Shown in pieces: positions 43,397-56,148 of a stretch of DNA of 64,000 bases (the first letter of the stretch is position 1; every line of letters starts with the position of its first letter). The notes beneath the pieces were generated by a model, which searched no databases, was not told the origin of the DNA, and saw only the letters and a program-made list of their open reading frames with translations. The position numbers and the translations under genes were made by a program. The DNA comes from Paracoccus sanguinis (GTDB lineage: Bacteria > Pseudomonadota > Alphaproteobacteria > Rhodobacterales > Rhodobacteraceae). The stretch covers positions 558,001 to 622,000 of the forward strand of contig NZ_FNNA01000001.1 of assembly GCF_900106665.1 (NCBI RefSeq). Direction: 5' to 3'.

Positions 43397-43891
43397 ATGC
43401 CGCTTTACGAGCATGTGCTGATCGCCCGCCAGGACCTGTCGAACGCGCAGGCCGAAGGGCTGGTCGAACATTTCTCGACGGTGCTCGCCGACAACGGCGG
43501 GACGGTCAAGGACAGCGAATACTGGGGTGTCCGCACCCTCGCCTACAAGATCAACAAGAACCGCAAGGGCCACTACGCCTTCCTGCGCACCGACGCCCCC
43601 TCGGCCGCGGTGCAGGAGATGGAGCGTCTGGCCCGCCTGCATGACGACGTGATGCGCGTCCTCACCGTCCGCGTGGACGAGCACAAGGACGGCCCGTCGG
43701 TGCAGATGCAGCGCCGTGACGAGCGCGAAGGCCGCGACCGCCGCGACGACCGCGGCCCGCGCCGCGACGACCGGGGCGACCGCGGGGACCGGGGCGACCG
43801 CGGGGATCGCGGCGACCGGGGTGATCGCGGCGACCGTGGCGACCGGGGTGGCGAGCGCACCGAGCGCGCGCCCCGCGACGACCGCAACTGA
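43397..43891 (+). CDS. rpsF: 30S ribosomal protein S6 with a (GDR)8 tail
   Basis: 164 residues. The S6 fold occupies about 1-105: MPLYEHVLIARQDLSNAQAE, KDSEYWGVRTLAYKINKNRK, GHYAFLRTDAPSAAVQEMER and the strand VMRVLTVRVDEHKDGP. After that comes an Arg/Asp/Gly-rich tail with eight uninterrupted GDR triplets and ends GGERTERAPRDDRN. Alphaproteobacterial S6 proteins often have charged tails. S6 binds the central domain of 16S rRNA with S18, encoded 19 bp downstream. Confidence 0.97.
   Translation: MPLYEHVLIARQDLSNAQAEGLVEHFSTVLADNGGTVKDSEYWGVRTLAYKINKNRKGHYAFLRTDAPSAAVQEMERLARLHDDVMRVLTVRVDEHKDGPSVQMQRRDEREGRDRRDDRGPRRDDRGDRGDRGDRGDRGDRGDRGDRGDRGGERTERAPRDDRN
43775..43846 (+). repeat. Eight-copy 9-bp coding repeat (GDR) in rpsF
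   Basis: Eight in-frame units GG(C/G/T)GA(C/T)CG(C/G/T), 72 bp in all. Third-position variation between units is high, so the peptide repeat is conserved more than the DNA, which argues for selection on the protein rather than recent slippage alone. Confidence 0.85.
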
Positions 43892-43910
43892 GGCTTGAGG
43901 AGCGACCACA

Positions 43911-44138
43911 ATGGCGACCAAACCGTTTTTCCGCCGCCGGAAAGTCTGCCCCTTCTCGGGCGAGAACGCGCCGGCCATCGACTACAAGGACACCCGTCTG
44001 CTGCAGCGCTACATCAGCGAACGCGGCAAGATCGTGCCCTCGCGCATCACCGCCGTCTCGGCCAAGAAGCAGCGTGAGCTGGCCCGCGCCATCAAGCGCG
44101 CCCGCTTCCTCGCCCTGCTTCCCTATGCCGTGAAGTGA
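43911..44138 (+). CDS. rpsR: 30S ribosomal protein S18
   Basis: 75 residues, the normal length: [72 protein letters not shown]. Forms the S6:S18 heterodimer. A GAGGAG sequence precedes the ATG, and the operon order rpsF-rpsR-rplI is standard. Confidence 0.98.
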   Translation: MATKPFFRRRKVCPFSGENAPAIDYKDTRLLQRYISERGKIVPSRITAVSAKKQRELARAIKRARFLALLPYAVK

Positions 44139-44149
44139 GGATCTGACCC

Positions 44150-44746
44150 ATGCAAGTCATTCTTCTGGAACGCGTGGCCAAGCTCGGCCAGATGGGCGAG
44201 GTGGTGAAGGTCAAGGAGGGCTTCGCCCGCAACTTCCTTCTGCCGCAGGGCAAGGCGATGCGTGCGTCCGAGGCCAACATCGCCGCCTTCGAGGCGAAGA
44301 AGGCCGACCTCGCCCAGCGCAACGACGAGACGCGCGCCGAGGCGCAGCAGATCGCCGAATCGCTGGACGGCAAGTCCTTCGTCATCATCCGCTCGGCGTC
44401 CGACGCCGGCGCGCTGTATGGCTCGGTGACCCCGCGCGACGTGGCTGATGCCGCCGCCGCCGAAGGCTTCCGGGTCGAGCGTCGCCAGGTCGTGCTGACC
44501 GGTCCGATCAAGGATCTGGGCCTGCACACCGTCCGCGTGCACCTGCACCCCGAGGTCGATGCCGAGGTGACCGTCAACGTCGCCCGCTCGCCCGAAGAGG
44601 CCGAGCTGCAGGCGTCCGGCAAGTCGATCCAGGATCGCGCCGCCGAAGAGGACGCCGCCGCCGAGTTCGAGATCGCCGAGCTGTTCGACGATCTGGGCGC
44701 TGCCGGCCGCGACGAGGACGAGGCGCCGCGCGCCGACCAGGCCTGA
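44150..44746 (+). CDS. rplI: 50S ribosomal protein L9
   Basis: 198 residues. N-domain [40 protein letters not shown], the long connecting helix ([20 protein letters not shown]), and the C-domain with [20 protein letters not shown] and [14 protein letters not shown]. An acidic C-terminal extension of about 45 residues ([20 protein letters not shown]) exceeds the E. coli length of 149. Followed by a strong terminator. Confidence 0.97.
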   Translation: MQVILLERVAKLGQMGEVVKVKEGFARNFLLPQGKAMRASEANIAAFEAKKADLAQRNDETRAEAQQIAESLDGKSFVIIRSASDAGALYGSVTPRDVADAAAAEGFRVERRQVVLTGPIKDLGLHTVRVHLHPEVDAEVTVNVARSPEEAELQASGKSIQDRAAEEDAAAEFEIAELFDDLGAAGRDEDEAPRADQA

Positions 44747-44791
44747 TCCGGCCTCGCCGCCCCCGCGTGGGGACCGGCGATACCTGATGCG

Positions 44792-44819
44792 AAAGACCGC
44801 GCCCCGGCGCGGTCTTTTT
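44792..44819 (+). terminator. Terminator of the rpsF-rpsR-rplI operon
   Basis: AAAGACCGCGCC, a short CC turn, GGCGCGGTCTTT then TTC: a 12-bp stem with T-run, 45 bp past the rplI stop. Confidence 0.9.
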
Positions 44820-44941
44820 CGTTACGGCATGGGGGATTGCGGGGCACGGGCTGGAACGATCCGCGGCTCGGCCGTGTTAGACAGGCAAAACAACGCCGCC
44901 CGCCGCGCGCGCCTCGCGCGGCCCCCAGCAAGGAAGAACCG

Positions 44942-45847
44942 ATGGCCAAGCACCCCGGCGCCGGGCAGATGCCCCAGAACAGCTTCATCCCCGAGGACCG
45001 CGGCCTTGGCCGGCGGGTGGACCGGCGGCAGGAAAGCTACGCCCCCTCGCCCTATGCCGCGCAGCGGGTGCTGCCGCATGGCGACGTCTCGCCCGAGGGC
45101 GACCGCGCCTGGCCCGAGCCCTCGCTGACCTCGCGCGTGCTGGTCTATGGCGGCGCGGCCGTTGCCGCGGCCGCAGTCACCGCCGGCGCGGTGCTGGCCG
45201 TGCGGAAGGTCGCCGACATCGTGTCGGGCAACGACGAGGTGGACCGCGATGCCGACCGCGCCGCCGAGCGTGCTGCCGAGCGCGCCCGCAAGCAGGTCTA
45301 CGACAGCAGCCGCGGCCGCAGCTCGGCCCCCGCCTTCGCCGCCATGCCCGAGCGTGAGCGCGAGGCGATGCGCGCCCGGGCCCGCAGCCAGGCCGCCGCG
45401 GACGACGCCCGCCGCCAGGGGATGCGCGATGAGGCGAAGCGCTCCGAGCGCCCGGCCCGCGCCCCCGAACCCGGCCGGCGTCCCCCCCGCCCCGCGCAGG
45501 CGCCGCAGCGCAACCTGCTGGGCGAGATCGAGCACACCGCCCAGACCCTGACCCGCAACATCAACGGTATCGTGGGCGCGGTGACGATGGCGATGGCGGC
45601 CTTCCGCTCGGTCGCCAACCAGGCCGAGGGCGTCGTGCGCGAGTTCCACGGCACCGCCGACCAGATCCGCGGCTTCCTCGGCACCGCCGGCGCGGCCCGC
45701 CCGGAGGGCCCGCGGGCCGGCCGTCCCAGCGACCCGTTCCGCGCCACCCCGCGGCGGGACGTGGTGGACCTGCGCGACCCGAGCGACGCGCGGCCGTCCA
45801 CCCCGGCTGCAGCCCAGGGCGACGCGCCGCGGATGCACCGGCTCTGA
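44942..45847 (+). CDS. Hypothetical protein with one membrane helix and a charged helical region
   Basis: 301 residues; family not recognised. A hydrophobic helix (LVYGGAAVAAAAVTAGAVLA) lies at about residues 67-86, followed by a long charged stretch with coiled-coil character (DRDADRAAERAAERARKQVY, EREREAMRARARSQAAADDA), a Pro/Arg segment, and a second moderately hydrophobic helix (INGIVGAVTMAMAAFRSVAN). The C-terminus is disordered. The ATG at 44942 has AGGAAGAA upstream. It sits between the L9 terminator and the YihY-like gene with a 73-bp gap; the two could be co-transcribed, suggesting an envelope role, but that is a guess. Confidence 0.75.
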   Translation: MAKHPGAGQMPQNSFIPEDRGLGRRVDRRQESYAPSPYAAQRVLPHGDVSPEGDRAWPEPSLTSRVLVYGGAAVAAAAVTAGAVLAVRKVADIVSGNDEVDRDADRAAERAAERARKQVYDSSRGRSSAPAFAAMPEREREAMRARARSQAAADDARRQGMRDEAKRSERPARAPEPGRRPPRPAQAPQRNLLGEIEHTAQTLTRNINGIVGAVTMAMAAFRSVANQAEGVVREFHGTADQIRGFLGTAGAARPEGPRAGRPSDPFRATPRRDVVDLRDPSDARPSTPAAAQGDAPRMHRL

Positions 45848-45920
45848 CCGCCGCCTGACGTCCCTTCCTCCCCGGCCGCGCCGCACTGGCGCGGCCCTCG
45901 TTTCAGCCCGCGAGACCCGT

Positions 45921-47096
45921 ATGACGCGACCGACCCCTTCCCGTGCCGTGCCTCAGGCGCCGCGCGCCCCGCTGCCGGGTGCCACCCCCGCGTCCGAACC
46001 GGATGTCTACGCGGCCCTCTTCGGCCCGCTGCCCGACGGGTGGCGCGAACGCAAGGGGCTCCCGCCCGAGCCCGGCGGGGCGCCCGAGCAGGCCGGTGCC
46101 AGCAAGAGCGGCCAGTCGGGCGCCGCGTCGGGGGATGCCCCCGCGCCCGAACGCCTGCCCGGCCCCGATTCCCCGTGGGAGCTGAGCCGCGACAGCTGGA
46201 TCGCGGTCCTCAAGCGCACGGCCACCGAGTTCAGCAAAGACCGCGTCACCTCGGTCTCGGGCGGGGTCACCTTCTTCGCGCTGCTCGCCCTCTTCCCCGC
46301 GATCACCGCGCTGGTGTCGATCTACGGCCGGATCGCCGACCCCGCGACCATCGCCGACAACCTGTCGCTGCTTGACCGCGTCCTGCCGCCCAGCGCCATC
46401 GAGCTGATCGCCGGGCAGGTCACGGCCATCGCCTCGGCCCCGAACACGGCGCTGTCGATCGCCGGGATCGTCTCGATCCTCGCCGCGCTCTGGTCCGCGA
46501 ACGGCGGGATGAAGGCGCTGATCGACGCGCTGAACGTCGCCTGGTTCGAAACCGAGACGCGCGGCTTCATCCGCCTCAACCTCGTCTCGCTGGGGCTGAC
46601 GCTCGGGGCCATCGTCGGGATCATGCTGATGCTCGCCGCCATCGCGATCCTGCCCGCGGTGCTCAACGTGATATTCGCCGGCTCGGCGGCCGAGTCTATC
46701 CTGTCCTTCCTGCGCTGGCCGCTCATGGCGGTGCTGCTGATGTTCGGCCTCGCGGTCATCTACCGCTTCGGGCCGAGCAAGGAGGACCCGGAGTGGCAGT
46801 GGATCTCGCCCGGCGCGGTCTTCGCGACGCTGGGACTGATCGTCGCGTCGGTGCTGTTCTCGTGGTACGCCTCGAACTTCGCCAACTACAACGAGACCTA
46901 CGGCTCGCTGGGCGCCGCCATCGCCATGATGATGTGGCTGTGGATCGCCGCCATCGTGGTGATGACCGGGGCCGAGCTGAACTCGGAAGTCGAGCGGCAG
47001 CTCAAGATCGAGAACGGGCTGATCGACCCGGCCGAGGACAAGGCGGCCAAGGATCAGGCCAAGGTCCAGCAGGACAAGGCCAAGGCCGACACCTGA
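45921..47096 (+). CDS. YihY/BrkB family inner-membrane protein
   Basis: 391 residues. An N-terminal Pro/Ala-rich cytosolic region of about 85 residues precedes the YihY domain: KDRVTSVSGGVTFFALLALF is the conserved first helix, followed by further segments such as NTALSIAGIVSILAALWSAN, GLTLGAIVGIMLMLAAIAI, WPLMAVLLMFGLAVIYRFGP, ISPGAVFATLGLIVASVLF and AIAMMMWLWIAAIVVMTGAE. YNETYGSLGAA and LNSEVERQ are also family hallmarks. The family is named after a Bordetella serum-resistance factor, but its function is unsettled. A strong terminator follows. Confidence 0.93.
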   Translation: MTRPTPSRAVPQAPRAPLPGATPASEPDVYAALFGPLPDGWRERKGLPPEPGGAPEQAGASKSGQSGAASGDAPAPERLPGPDSPWELSRDSWIAVLKRTATEFSKDRVTSVSGGVTFFALLALFPAITALVSIYGRIADPATIADNLSLLDRVLPPSAIELIAGQVTAIASAPNTALSIAGIVSILAALWSANGGMKALIDALNVAWFETETRGFIRLNLVSLGLTLGAIVGIMLMLAAIAILPAVLNVIFAGSAAESILSFLRWPLMAVLLMFGLAVIYRFGPSKEDPEWQWISPGAVFATLGLIVASVLFSWYASNFANYNETYGSLGAAIAMMMWLWIAAIVVMTGAELNSEVERQLKIENGLIDPAEDKAAKDQAKVQQDKAKADT

Positions 47097-47117
47097 TCGC
47101 TCGCCGCCACGATGCAA

Positions 47118-47150
47118 AAGGCCGCCTCGTCCATGCGAGGCGGCCTTCTT
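47118..47150 (+). terminator. Terminator of the YihY-family gene
   Basis: AAGGCCGCCTCG, loop TCCATG, CGAGGCGGCCTT followed by CTTCTTT: a perfect 12-bp stem. It lies between convergent genes, immediately before a copy of the dispersed element. Confidence 0.9.
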
Positions 47151-47200
47151 CTTTCCTGCCCAAATATTCCGGGGTGCGGGGCAGAGCCCCGCGGTCCCCG
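47148..47200 (+). repeat. Dispersed intergenic element between yihY-like gene and tig
   Basis: CTTTCCTGCCCAAATATTCC, GGGG, then the hairpin GCGGGGC-AGA-GCCCCGC. Same family as 4836-4894; here between convergent genes, directly after a canonical terminator. The hairpin could also end tig transcription from the other side. Confidence 0.75.
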
Positions 47201-47208
47201 AGCCAGGC

Positions 47209-48543
47209 TCACGCCTCGTCGAGCGACTCGAGCGCCTTTTCCAACTCTTCCTTGGTCACGCTCTTCTCGGTCACCTTGGCGCCCGAGATGATGTGATCCA
47301 CGACCTTGTCCTCGAAGATCGGCGCGCGCAGCTGCTGCTGGGCGGCCTCGTTCTGCTGGATGAACTCGAAGAACTGCCGCTCCTGCCCGGGGAAGTTGCG
47401 GGCCTGGCGCATGACGGCCTGGGTCATCTCCTGGTCGGTCACGCCGATCTCGGCCTTCTGGCCCACGTCGGCGAGCAGCAGCCCGAGGCGCACCCGGCGC
47501 TCGGCCAGCTTCTTGTGCTCGTCGGTCGGCTCGATCGAGCCGTGGTTGTGGCCGTGCTCTTCGGGATGCTCTTCGTGCCAGAGCTGGTGGGCGATCTGCG
47601 CCGCCTCGGCCTCGACGAGGCTTTCCGGCAGGTCGAAGCTCACCAGCTCGTCCAGCCGGTCGAGCAGCGCGCGCTTCATCAGCGCCCGGCTCGCGCCCTG
47701 GTACTCGGCGCCGAGGCGCTCGGTGATCTGGGTCTTGAGGTCGTCGAGGCTGTCGGCGCCGAACTTCTTGGCCATCTCGTCGTCGATCTCGGCCGCCTTG
47801 GGCGACTTGACGGCGTGGACCTTGGTCTCGAACACCGCGTCCTTGCCCTTGAGCGTCGGGTGGCCGTAGTCGTCGGGGAACTTGACGTTCACCTTGACGT
47901 CGTCACCGGCCTTGGCGCCGACGAGCTGGTCCTCGAAGCCCGGGATGAACGAGTTCGAGCCGAGCACCAGCGGGTAGCCCTCGGCGGTGCCGCCCTCGAA
48001 CGCCTCGCCGTCGACCATGCCCTTGAAGTCGATGGTGACCTGGTCGCCCGACTGGGCGGCCTCGCCCTCGGCGCGGTCATCGAAGGACTGGGCGTTCTTC
48101 GCCAGGTTCTCGAGCGCCTCGGTCACGGCGGATTCGTCGGGGGTGACGGTCAGCCGCTCGAGCTCGACCGACGAGAGGTCGGCCTCGGGGATCTCGGGCA
48201 GCAGCTCGTAGGAGACGTTGACCACGACGTCATCGCCCTCGGACCAGCCGGCGCCGTTCTCCATTTCGACCTGCGGCTGCATCGCCGGGCGGGCCTTGGT
48301 CTCTTCCATGTGGGCGCGCAGCGCGTCGTCGATCGACTTCTGCATCGCGTCGCCCATGACGCGGGGGCCATAGGTCTTCTTCAGCAGCGCCATCGGCACC
48401 TTGCCCTTGCGGAACCCCTTCATCTCGATCTGGGGCTGGGCCTCGGCCAACTGCCGGTCCACCTCGGCGGCCAGATCGGCCGCGGGAAGGGTGAAGCGGT
48501 AGCCGCGCTTGAGACCTTGGTTCAGGGTTTCGGTGACCTGCAT
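47209..48543 (-). CDS. tig: Trigger factor
   Basis: Ribosome-associated chaperone with peptidyl-prolyl isomerase activity. 444 residues: N-terminal ribosome-binding domain with the signature [20 protein letters not shown], a central FKBP-like domain around [40 protein letters not shown], and the helical C-terminal substrate-binding domain. The ATG at 48543 has AAAGGACG upstream. A tRNA-Leu gene lies 21 bp upstream on the same strand, so the tig mRNA may arise by tRNA processing from a shared transcript. Confidence 0.96.
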   Translation of the reverse strand: MQVTETLNQGLKRGYRFTLPAADLAAEVDRQLAEAQPQIEMKGFRKGKVPMALLKKTYGPRVMGDAMQKSIDDALRAHMEETKARPAMQPQVEMENGAGWSEGDDVVVNVSYELLPEIPEADLSSVELERLTVTPDESAVTEALENLAKNAQSFDDRAEGEAAQSGDQVTIDFKGMVDGEAFEGGTAEGYPLVLGSNSFIPGFEDQLVGAKAGDDVKVNVKFPDDYGHPTLKGKDAVFETKVHAVKSPKAAEIDDEMAKKFGADSLDDLKTQITERLGAEYQGASRALMKRALLDRLDELVSFDLPESLVEAEAAQIAHQLWHEEHPEEHGHNHGSIEPTDEHKKLAERRVRLGLLLADVGQKAEIGVTDQEMTQAVMRQARNFPGQERQFFEFIQQNEAAQQQLRAPIFEDKVVDHIISGAKVTEKSVTKEELEKALESLDEA

Positions 48544-48564
48544 GGTGCGTCCTTTGTTACCTCG

Positions 48565-48649
48565 TGGTGCGGGTGAAGGGACTTGAACCCCCACGCCTTG
48601 CGGCGCCAGAACCTAAATCTGGTGCGTCTGCCAGTTCCGCCACACCCGC
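48565..48649 (-). tRNA. tRNA-Leu (anticodon TAG)
   Basis: An 85-nt cloverleaf on the minus strand. Acceptor GCGGGTG pairs with CACCCGC; the discriminator A and an encoded CCA follow. D-arm region GGCGGAACTGGCAGACGC, anticodon stem-loop CCAGA-TTTAGGT-TCTGG giving anticodon TAG (reads CUA/CUN leucine codons), a long variable arm CGCCGCAAGGCG as in class II tRNAs, and T-arm GGGGGTTCAAGTCCCTT with TTCAAGT. All hallmarks of tRNA-Leu are present. Confidence 0.97.
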
Positions 48650-48755
48650 AATGTCCGACCGGGGCACTGGCAGCACCCCGGAAATCCGGGGCGTTCTAGC
48701 AGGGGTGCGGCAGGGGTGCGAGGGGATTCTTGCGCCGCCGGGTGAAGTCGGCTGA

Positions 48756-51025
<2,270 letters not shown>

Positions 51026-51084
51026 GCCGCCCCTTCCCTCCGCCTCGCCCCCACCACGACACTCACGAAACGCCAGGAGACATC

Positions 51085-52497
51085 ATGGCCAAGACGGTCG
51101 CCGAGGTCCTTGACCTCATCCAGTCCGAGGAGGTCGCCTACGTCGACGTCCGCTTCACCGACCCCAAGGGCAAGCTGCAGCACGTCACGCTGGACGTGGA
51201 CCTGATCGACGAGGACTTCTTCGAGGAAGGCTTCATGTTCGACGGCTCGTCCATCGCCGGGTGGAAGTCGATCGACCAGTCCGACATGAAGCTGATGCCC
51301 GATCCGGCGTCGGCCTATCTGGACCCCTTCTACGCCGAAAAGACGCTCTGCGTGCATTGCAACGTGGTCGAGCCCGACACCGGCGAGGCCTATGACCGCG
51401 ACCCCCGCGGCACCGCCGTCAAAGCCGAGGCCTACCTCAAGGCCTCGGGCGTGGGTGACGCGTTCTACTGCGGGCCTGAGGCCGAGTTCTTCATCTTCGA
51501 CGACGTGCGCTACGCCGTGACGCCGCAGAAGGTCAGCTACCAGATCGACGCCGATGCGGCGGCCTGGAACACCGACACCGAGTACGAGATGGGCAACCAG
51601 GCCCACCGCGCCGGTCACAAGGGCGGGTATTTCCCGGTCAACCCGATCGACGAGGCGCAGGACATGCGCGGCGAGATGCTCTCCACCATGAAGCGGATGG
51701 GCATCAAGGTCGACAAGCACCACCACGAGGTCGCCACCTGTCAGCACGAGCTGGGGATGATCTTCGGCGGGCTGGTCGAGCAGGCCGACAACATCCAGAA
51801 GTACAAGTACGTGATCCACAACGTGGCGCACGCCTACGGCAAGACCGTGACCTTCATGCCGAAGCCGATGAAGGGCGACAACGGCTCGGGGATGCACGTC
51901 AACATGTCGATCTGGAAGGACGGCAAGCCGCTGTTCGCCGGCGACAAATATGCCGACCTCAGCCAGGAGGCGCTGTATTTCATCGGCGGCATCCTCAAGC
52001 ACGCCAAGGCGCTGAACGCGCTCACGAACCCCTCGACCAACAGCTACAAGCGGCTGATCCCGGGCTTCGAGGCGCCGGTGCTGCGGGCCTATTCGGCGCG
52101 CAACCGCTCGGGCTGCGTCCGTATCCCGTGGACCGAATCGCCCAAGGCCAAGCGCGTCGAGGCCCGCTTCCCCGATCCCTCGGCCAACCCCTACCTGTGC
52201 TTCGCGGCGCTGCTGATGGCGGGCCTGGACGGGATCCGGAACAAGATCGACCCCGGCCCGGCCTCGGACAAGGACCTCTATGACCTGCCCCCCGAGGAAC
52301 TGGCCGAGATCCCGACCGTCTGCGGGTCGCTGCGCGAGGCGCTGGACGAGCTCGAGAAGGACATGGACTTCCTGCTCGCCGGCGACGTGTTCACCCGCGA
52401 CCAGCTGGAAAGCTACATCCGGCTGAAGTGGGAAGAGGTCTATGCCTTCGAGCACACCCCGCACCCGATCGAATACGCGATGTACTACAGCTGTTGA
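51085..52497 (+). CDS. glnA: Glutamine synthetase type I
   Basis: ATP-dependent ammonium assimilation to glutamine. 470 residues. [19 protein letters not shown] is the N-terminal signature, [18 protein letters not shown] the ATP-binding region, and [15 protein letters not shown] holds the tyrosine normally adenylylated in GSI-beta enzymes, so PII/GlnE control is expected. The ATG at 51085 has AGGAGA upstream. A strong terminator follows at 52521. Confidence 0.98.
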   Translation: MAKTVAEVLDLIQSEEVAYVDVRFTDPKGKLQHVTLDVDLIDEDFFEEGFMFDGSSIAGWKSIDQSDMKLMPDPASAYLDPFYAEKTLCVHCNVVEPDTGEAYDRDPRGTAVKAEAYLKASGVGDAFYCGPEAEFFIFDDVRYAVTPQKVSYQIDADAAAWNTDTEYEMGNQAHRAGHKGGYFPVNPIDEAQDMRGEMLSTMKRMGIKVDKHHHEVATCQHELGMIFGGLVEQADNIQKYKYVIHNVAHAYGKTVTFMPKPMKGDNGSGMHVNMSIWKDGKPLFAGDKYADLSQEALYFIGGILKHAKALNALTNPSTNSYKRLIPGFEAPVLRAYSARNRSGCVRIPWTESPKAKRVEARFPDPSANPYLCFAALLMAGLDGIRNKIDPGPASDKDLYDLPPEELAEIPTVCGSLREALDELEKDMDFLLAGDVFTRDQLESYIRLKWEEVYAFEHTPHPIEYAMYYSC

Positions 52498-52520
52498 GCA
52501 GCGGCTGACCGGACCGGACA

Positions 52521-52545
52521 GGGCGCCCCGCGGGGCGCCCTTTTT
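52521..52545 (+). terminator. Terminator of glnB-glnA
   Basis: GGGCGCCCCG directly followed by its complement CGGGGCGCCC and TTTTTC, 23 bp past the glnA stop. The central bases open as the loop. Confidence 0.88.
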
Positions 52546-52585
52546 CATGGCGCGGCGTCAGGCCGCAGGACGCGGACGGGGCGGC

Positions 52586-53371
52586 TCACGCGGCGTGGCG
52601 GATCGGGAACTCGGCCAGCACAGCGGCCTGTTCGGGCGTCAGGCTCTCCTCGCGGATCACCGCGGTGTGGATCGAGAACACCACCGCCCCCGTCTCGGGC
52701 AGGCGAAACAGGCATTGCCGCTCGACCCGGATGAAGGGCAGCGCCGCGTCGGTTGCCCGCCCCTGCGCCTCGGTCCGCGGATTGTGCAGCGGCGCGTTCG
52801 AGTGATGCGCCGTGCCGCGCAAGAGCCCGATCCCCGGCCGCACCCCTTCGAGCAACCGCTGCACCCTTCGCCCCACGTCCTCGGTATAGATCGCCACGGG
52901 GCGGTGAATCCCCATCATCGGCCGCCCGAACTTCTCGGCCAGCGTCCAGCCGGCCGGAAAACACAGGATCGCGCCGCCGAGGATGTGCTCGCCCGCCGGG
53001 CCGGGCAGCATCAGGCAGAAATCCTCGGCGCAGAGCCGCCCCAGCGTCAGCAGCGGCTGGTCCATGTCGGGCGTGACCTCGACCCCGTCGGGGCGGCGGA
53101 TGGTCGCGCCGACCGCGTGGCCCCGACCGGGCAGCAGCCGCAGCACCCAGCGCAGCAGCTCGTCGGCCGCGGGCCGTGCGGCGTCAGAGAGGGCGTGGAC
53201 CGCCTCGGGCCGGGTCTCGATCAGCCGCGCCCGCTCGGCCATCTGGGCGGCGTAGGCGTCATCGACGACCAGCCAGTCGTCCTCGGACACCGGGATCGTC
53301 CCCGGCAGGCGGCGGGTGCGGGGGTCGGTCCAGGGCGCGAAGCCCAAGCGATTCTGCAGGATCGTGCTCAT
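52586..53371 (-). CDS. DUF3445 / heme-dependent oxidative N-demethylase-like protein
   Basis: 261 residues. LGFAPWTDPRTRRLPGTIPV at the N-terminus, LCAEDFCLMLPGPAGEHILG, LCFPAGWTLAEKFGRPMMGI-type motif with H in GIHRPVAIYTEDVGRRV, and HNPRTEAQGRATDAALPFIR-type C-terminal sequence (seen as VERQCLFRLPETGAVVFSIH) fit the DUF3445 family, related to the alpha subunit of a heme-dependent oxidative N-demethylase. No beta/gamma subunit or reductase gene is adjacent, so the substrate is unknown. The ATG at 53371 starts the conserved region; an upstream extension is Arg/Ala-rich. Confidence 0.87.
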   Translation of the reverse strand: MSTILQNRLGFAPWTDPRTRRLPGTIPVSEDDWLVVDDAYAAQMAERARLIETRPEAVHALSDAARPAADELLRWVLRLLPGRGHAVGATIRRPDGVEVTPDMDQPLLTLGRLCAEDFCLMLPGPAGEHILGGAILCFPAGWTLAEKFGRPMMGIHRPVAIYTEDVGRRVQRLLEGVRPGIGLLRGTAHHSNAPLHNPRTEAQGRATDAALPFIRVERQCLFRLPETGAVVFSIHTAVIREESLTPEQAAVLAEFPIRHAA

Positions 53372-53519
53372 GGCGCCAGTCAGCGCCGAAGCGCGGGCCG
53401 GCGCAATGCGTCCCCGCCGCCCTTCCGGCAGGCGCAAACCGCGGCGCGCCCTGCCCCAGACCGTTGCCCCGCGCGGGGGGTTTGCCTAAACGGCCCCCAT
53501 CCCCAAGACGAGGCCCGCC

Positions 53520-54827
<1,308 letters not shown>

Positions 54828-54833
54828 GCGGTG

Positions 54834-54849
54834 TTCACCGGCTGTTAAG
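54834..54849 (+). promoter_or_regulatory. CtrA-like binding site upstream of the FliG-like gene
   Basis: TTCA, seven bases CCGGCTG, TTAAG: two mismatches from TTAA-N7-TTAAC, placed 57-72 bp before the FliG-like start. Flagellar genes in Rhodobacterales commonly depend on CtrA. It is weaker than the dprA site, and it also overlaps the end of a possible short hairpin after purB. Confidence 0.4.
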
Positions 54850-54905
54850 CCGGGCCTGCCATGGTCGGCCGAGAGGGAATCGGGCGGCGTGGCATGGGGA
54901 CTGCA

Positions 54906-55946
54906 ATGTATCTGACGGCGCCGGGGCTGACGCCCCGGCAAAAGGCGGCTGTCGTGGTGCGGATGATGCTGGCCGACGGCGCCGACATGGACCTGTCGCA
55001 GCTGCCGCCCGAGTTGCAGGCGCTACTGGCGCAGGAAATGGCCGGCATGGACCTCGTGGACCGGGACACCTGCCACGCGGTGCTGACCGAGTTCTGTGAC
55101 CGGCTGGAAGAGGTCGGGGTCAGCTTCCCCGGCTCGATCGACGGCACGCTCGACTTTCTCGGCGGGCATCTGTCGGCCGACACCGCCAACCGCCTGCGCC
55201 GGTTCGCGGCGCTGAACGGCACCGCCGATCCATGGGAACGGGTGGCCGCCCTGCCCGCCCCGCAGCTCGCCATCCTCGCCCGCACCGAGGCGGTCGAGGT
55301 CGCGGCGGTGATGTTCTCGCGACTGCCGGTCGCCCGCGCCTCGGAGGTGTTCGGGCTGCTCGACCCCGCCCACGCGCGCCAGGTCGCCTATGCGATGTCG
55401 CTGACCGGCGGGATCGAGGCGCCCGCGCTCCGCCGGATCGGGCTGGCGCTGATGCGCGCGATCGACGCGCTGCCGCAACCGGCGATCGAGACCCAGCCGG
55501 TCGAGACGGTGGGGGCGATCCTCAACCTGTCCCCGGCGGTCACCCGCGACACGGTGCTGGCGGGCCTCGACGACGACGACGCCGAGTTCGCCGGCCGGGT
55601 CCGCAAGGCGATCTTCACCTGGGCCAACATCCCCCGCCGCATCGACCCCCGCGACATCCCCCGCATCCTGCGCGAGGTCGAGGCGGCGACGGTCACCAAG
55701 GCGATGGCCGGGGCCACCGGCGACGACGCGGCGACGGTCGAGTTCCTGCTCGCCGGCCTCAGCTCGCGCCTGGCCGAGTCGATGCGCGAGGAGATCGAGG
55801 CCGCCGGCAAGGTCAGCGCCCGCGACGCCGAAGAGGCGATGACCGAGGTCGTCGCCGCGATCCGCCGGATGGAACAGGCGGGCGAGCTGTTCCTGATCGT
55901 CGAGACCGAGGAGGAGGGGGTGACGATCCGCACGGCGGATGGGTGA
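54906..55946 (+). CDS. FliG-like flagellar motor switch protein (orphan)
   Basis: 346 residues with FliG-type repeats: PRQKAAVVVRMMLADGADMD at the N-terminus, an armadillo-like middle (RTEAVEVAAVMFSRLPVARA, ARQVAYAMSLTGGIEAPALR) and a C-terminal domain with VRKAIFTWANIPRRIDPRDI, PRILREVEAATVTKAMAGAT, which corresponds to FliG_C with its charged torque helix region. FliG couples the stator to the rotor in the flagellar C-ring. No other flagellar genes are adjacent. The ATG at 54906 is chosen for the GGGGA eight bases upstream; ATG 54894 is an alternative. Might be the only FliG or a paralogue. Confidence 0.8.
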   Translation: MYLTAPGLTPRQKAAVVVRMMLADGADMDLSQLPPELQALLAQEMAGMDLVDRDTCHAVLTEFCDRLEEVGVSFPGSIDGTLDFLGGHLSADTANRLRRFAALNGTADPWERVAALPAPQLAILARTEAVEVAAVMFSRLPVARASEVFGLLDPAHARQVAYAMSLTGGIEAPALRRIGLALMRAIDALPQPAIETQPVETVGAILNLSPAVTRDTVLAGLDDDDAEFAGRVRKAIFTWANIPRRIDPRDIPRILREVEAATVTKAMAGATGDDAATVEFLLAGLSSRLAESMREEIEAAGKVSARDAEEAMTEVVAAIRRMEQAGELFLIVETEEEGVTIRTADG

Positions 55947-56148
55947 CGGAGGGGGAGTGCTTGGAGGGCGTGGGTTTTGCGCCGGAGAACGTTCCGGCGC
56001 GTGGTTGGGGCTTTCAGCGACAAGTGCGGGCCAGATCGTCGGAAGCGCCGATGAGCCGCGTCACGTCTGCTCCCGACCGCAGCCGTGACTTGCGGGGTGA
56101 CGTTGGGAATGGGTAATGAGCCAACCGCAGCCCGCGAGGAACGCCGCC

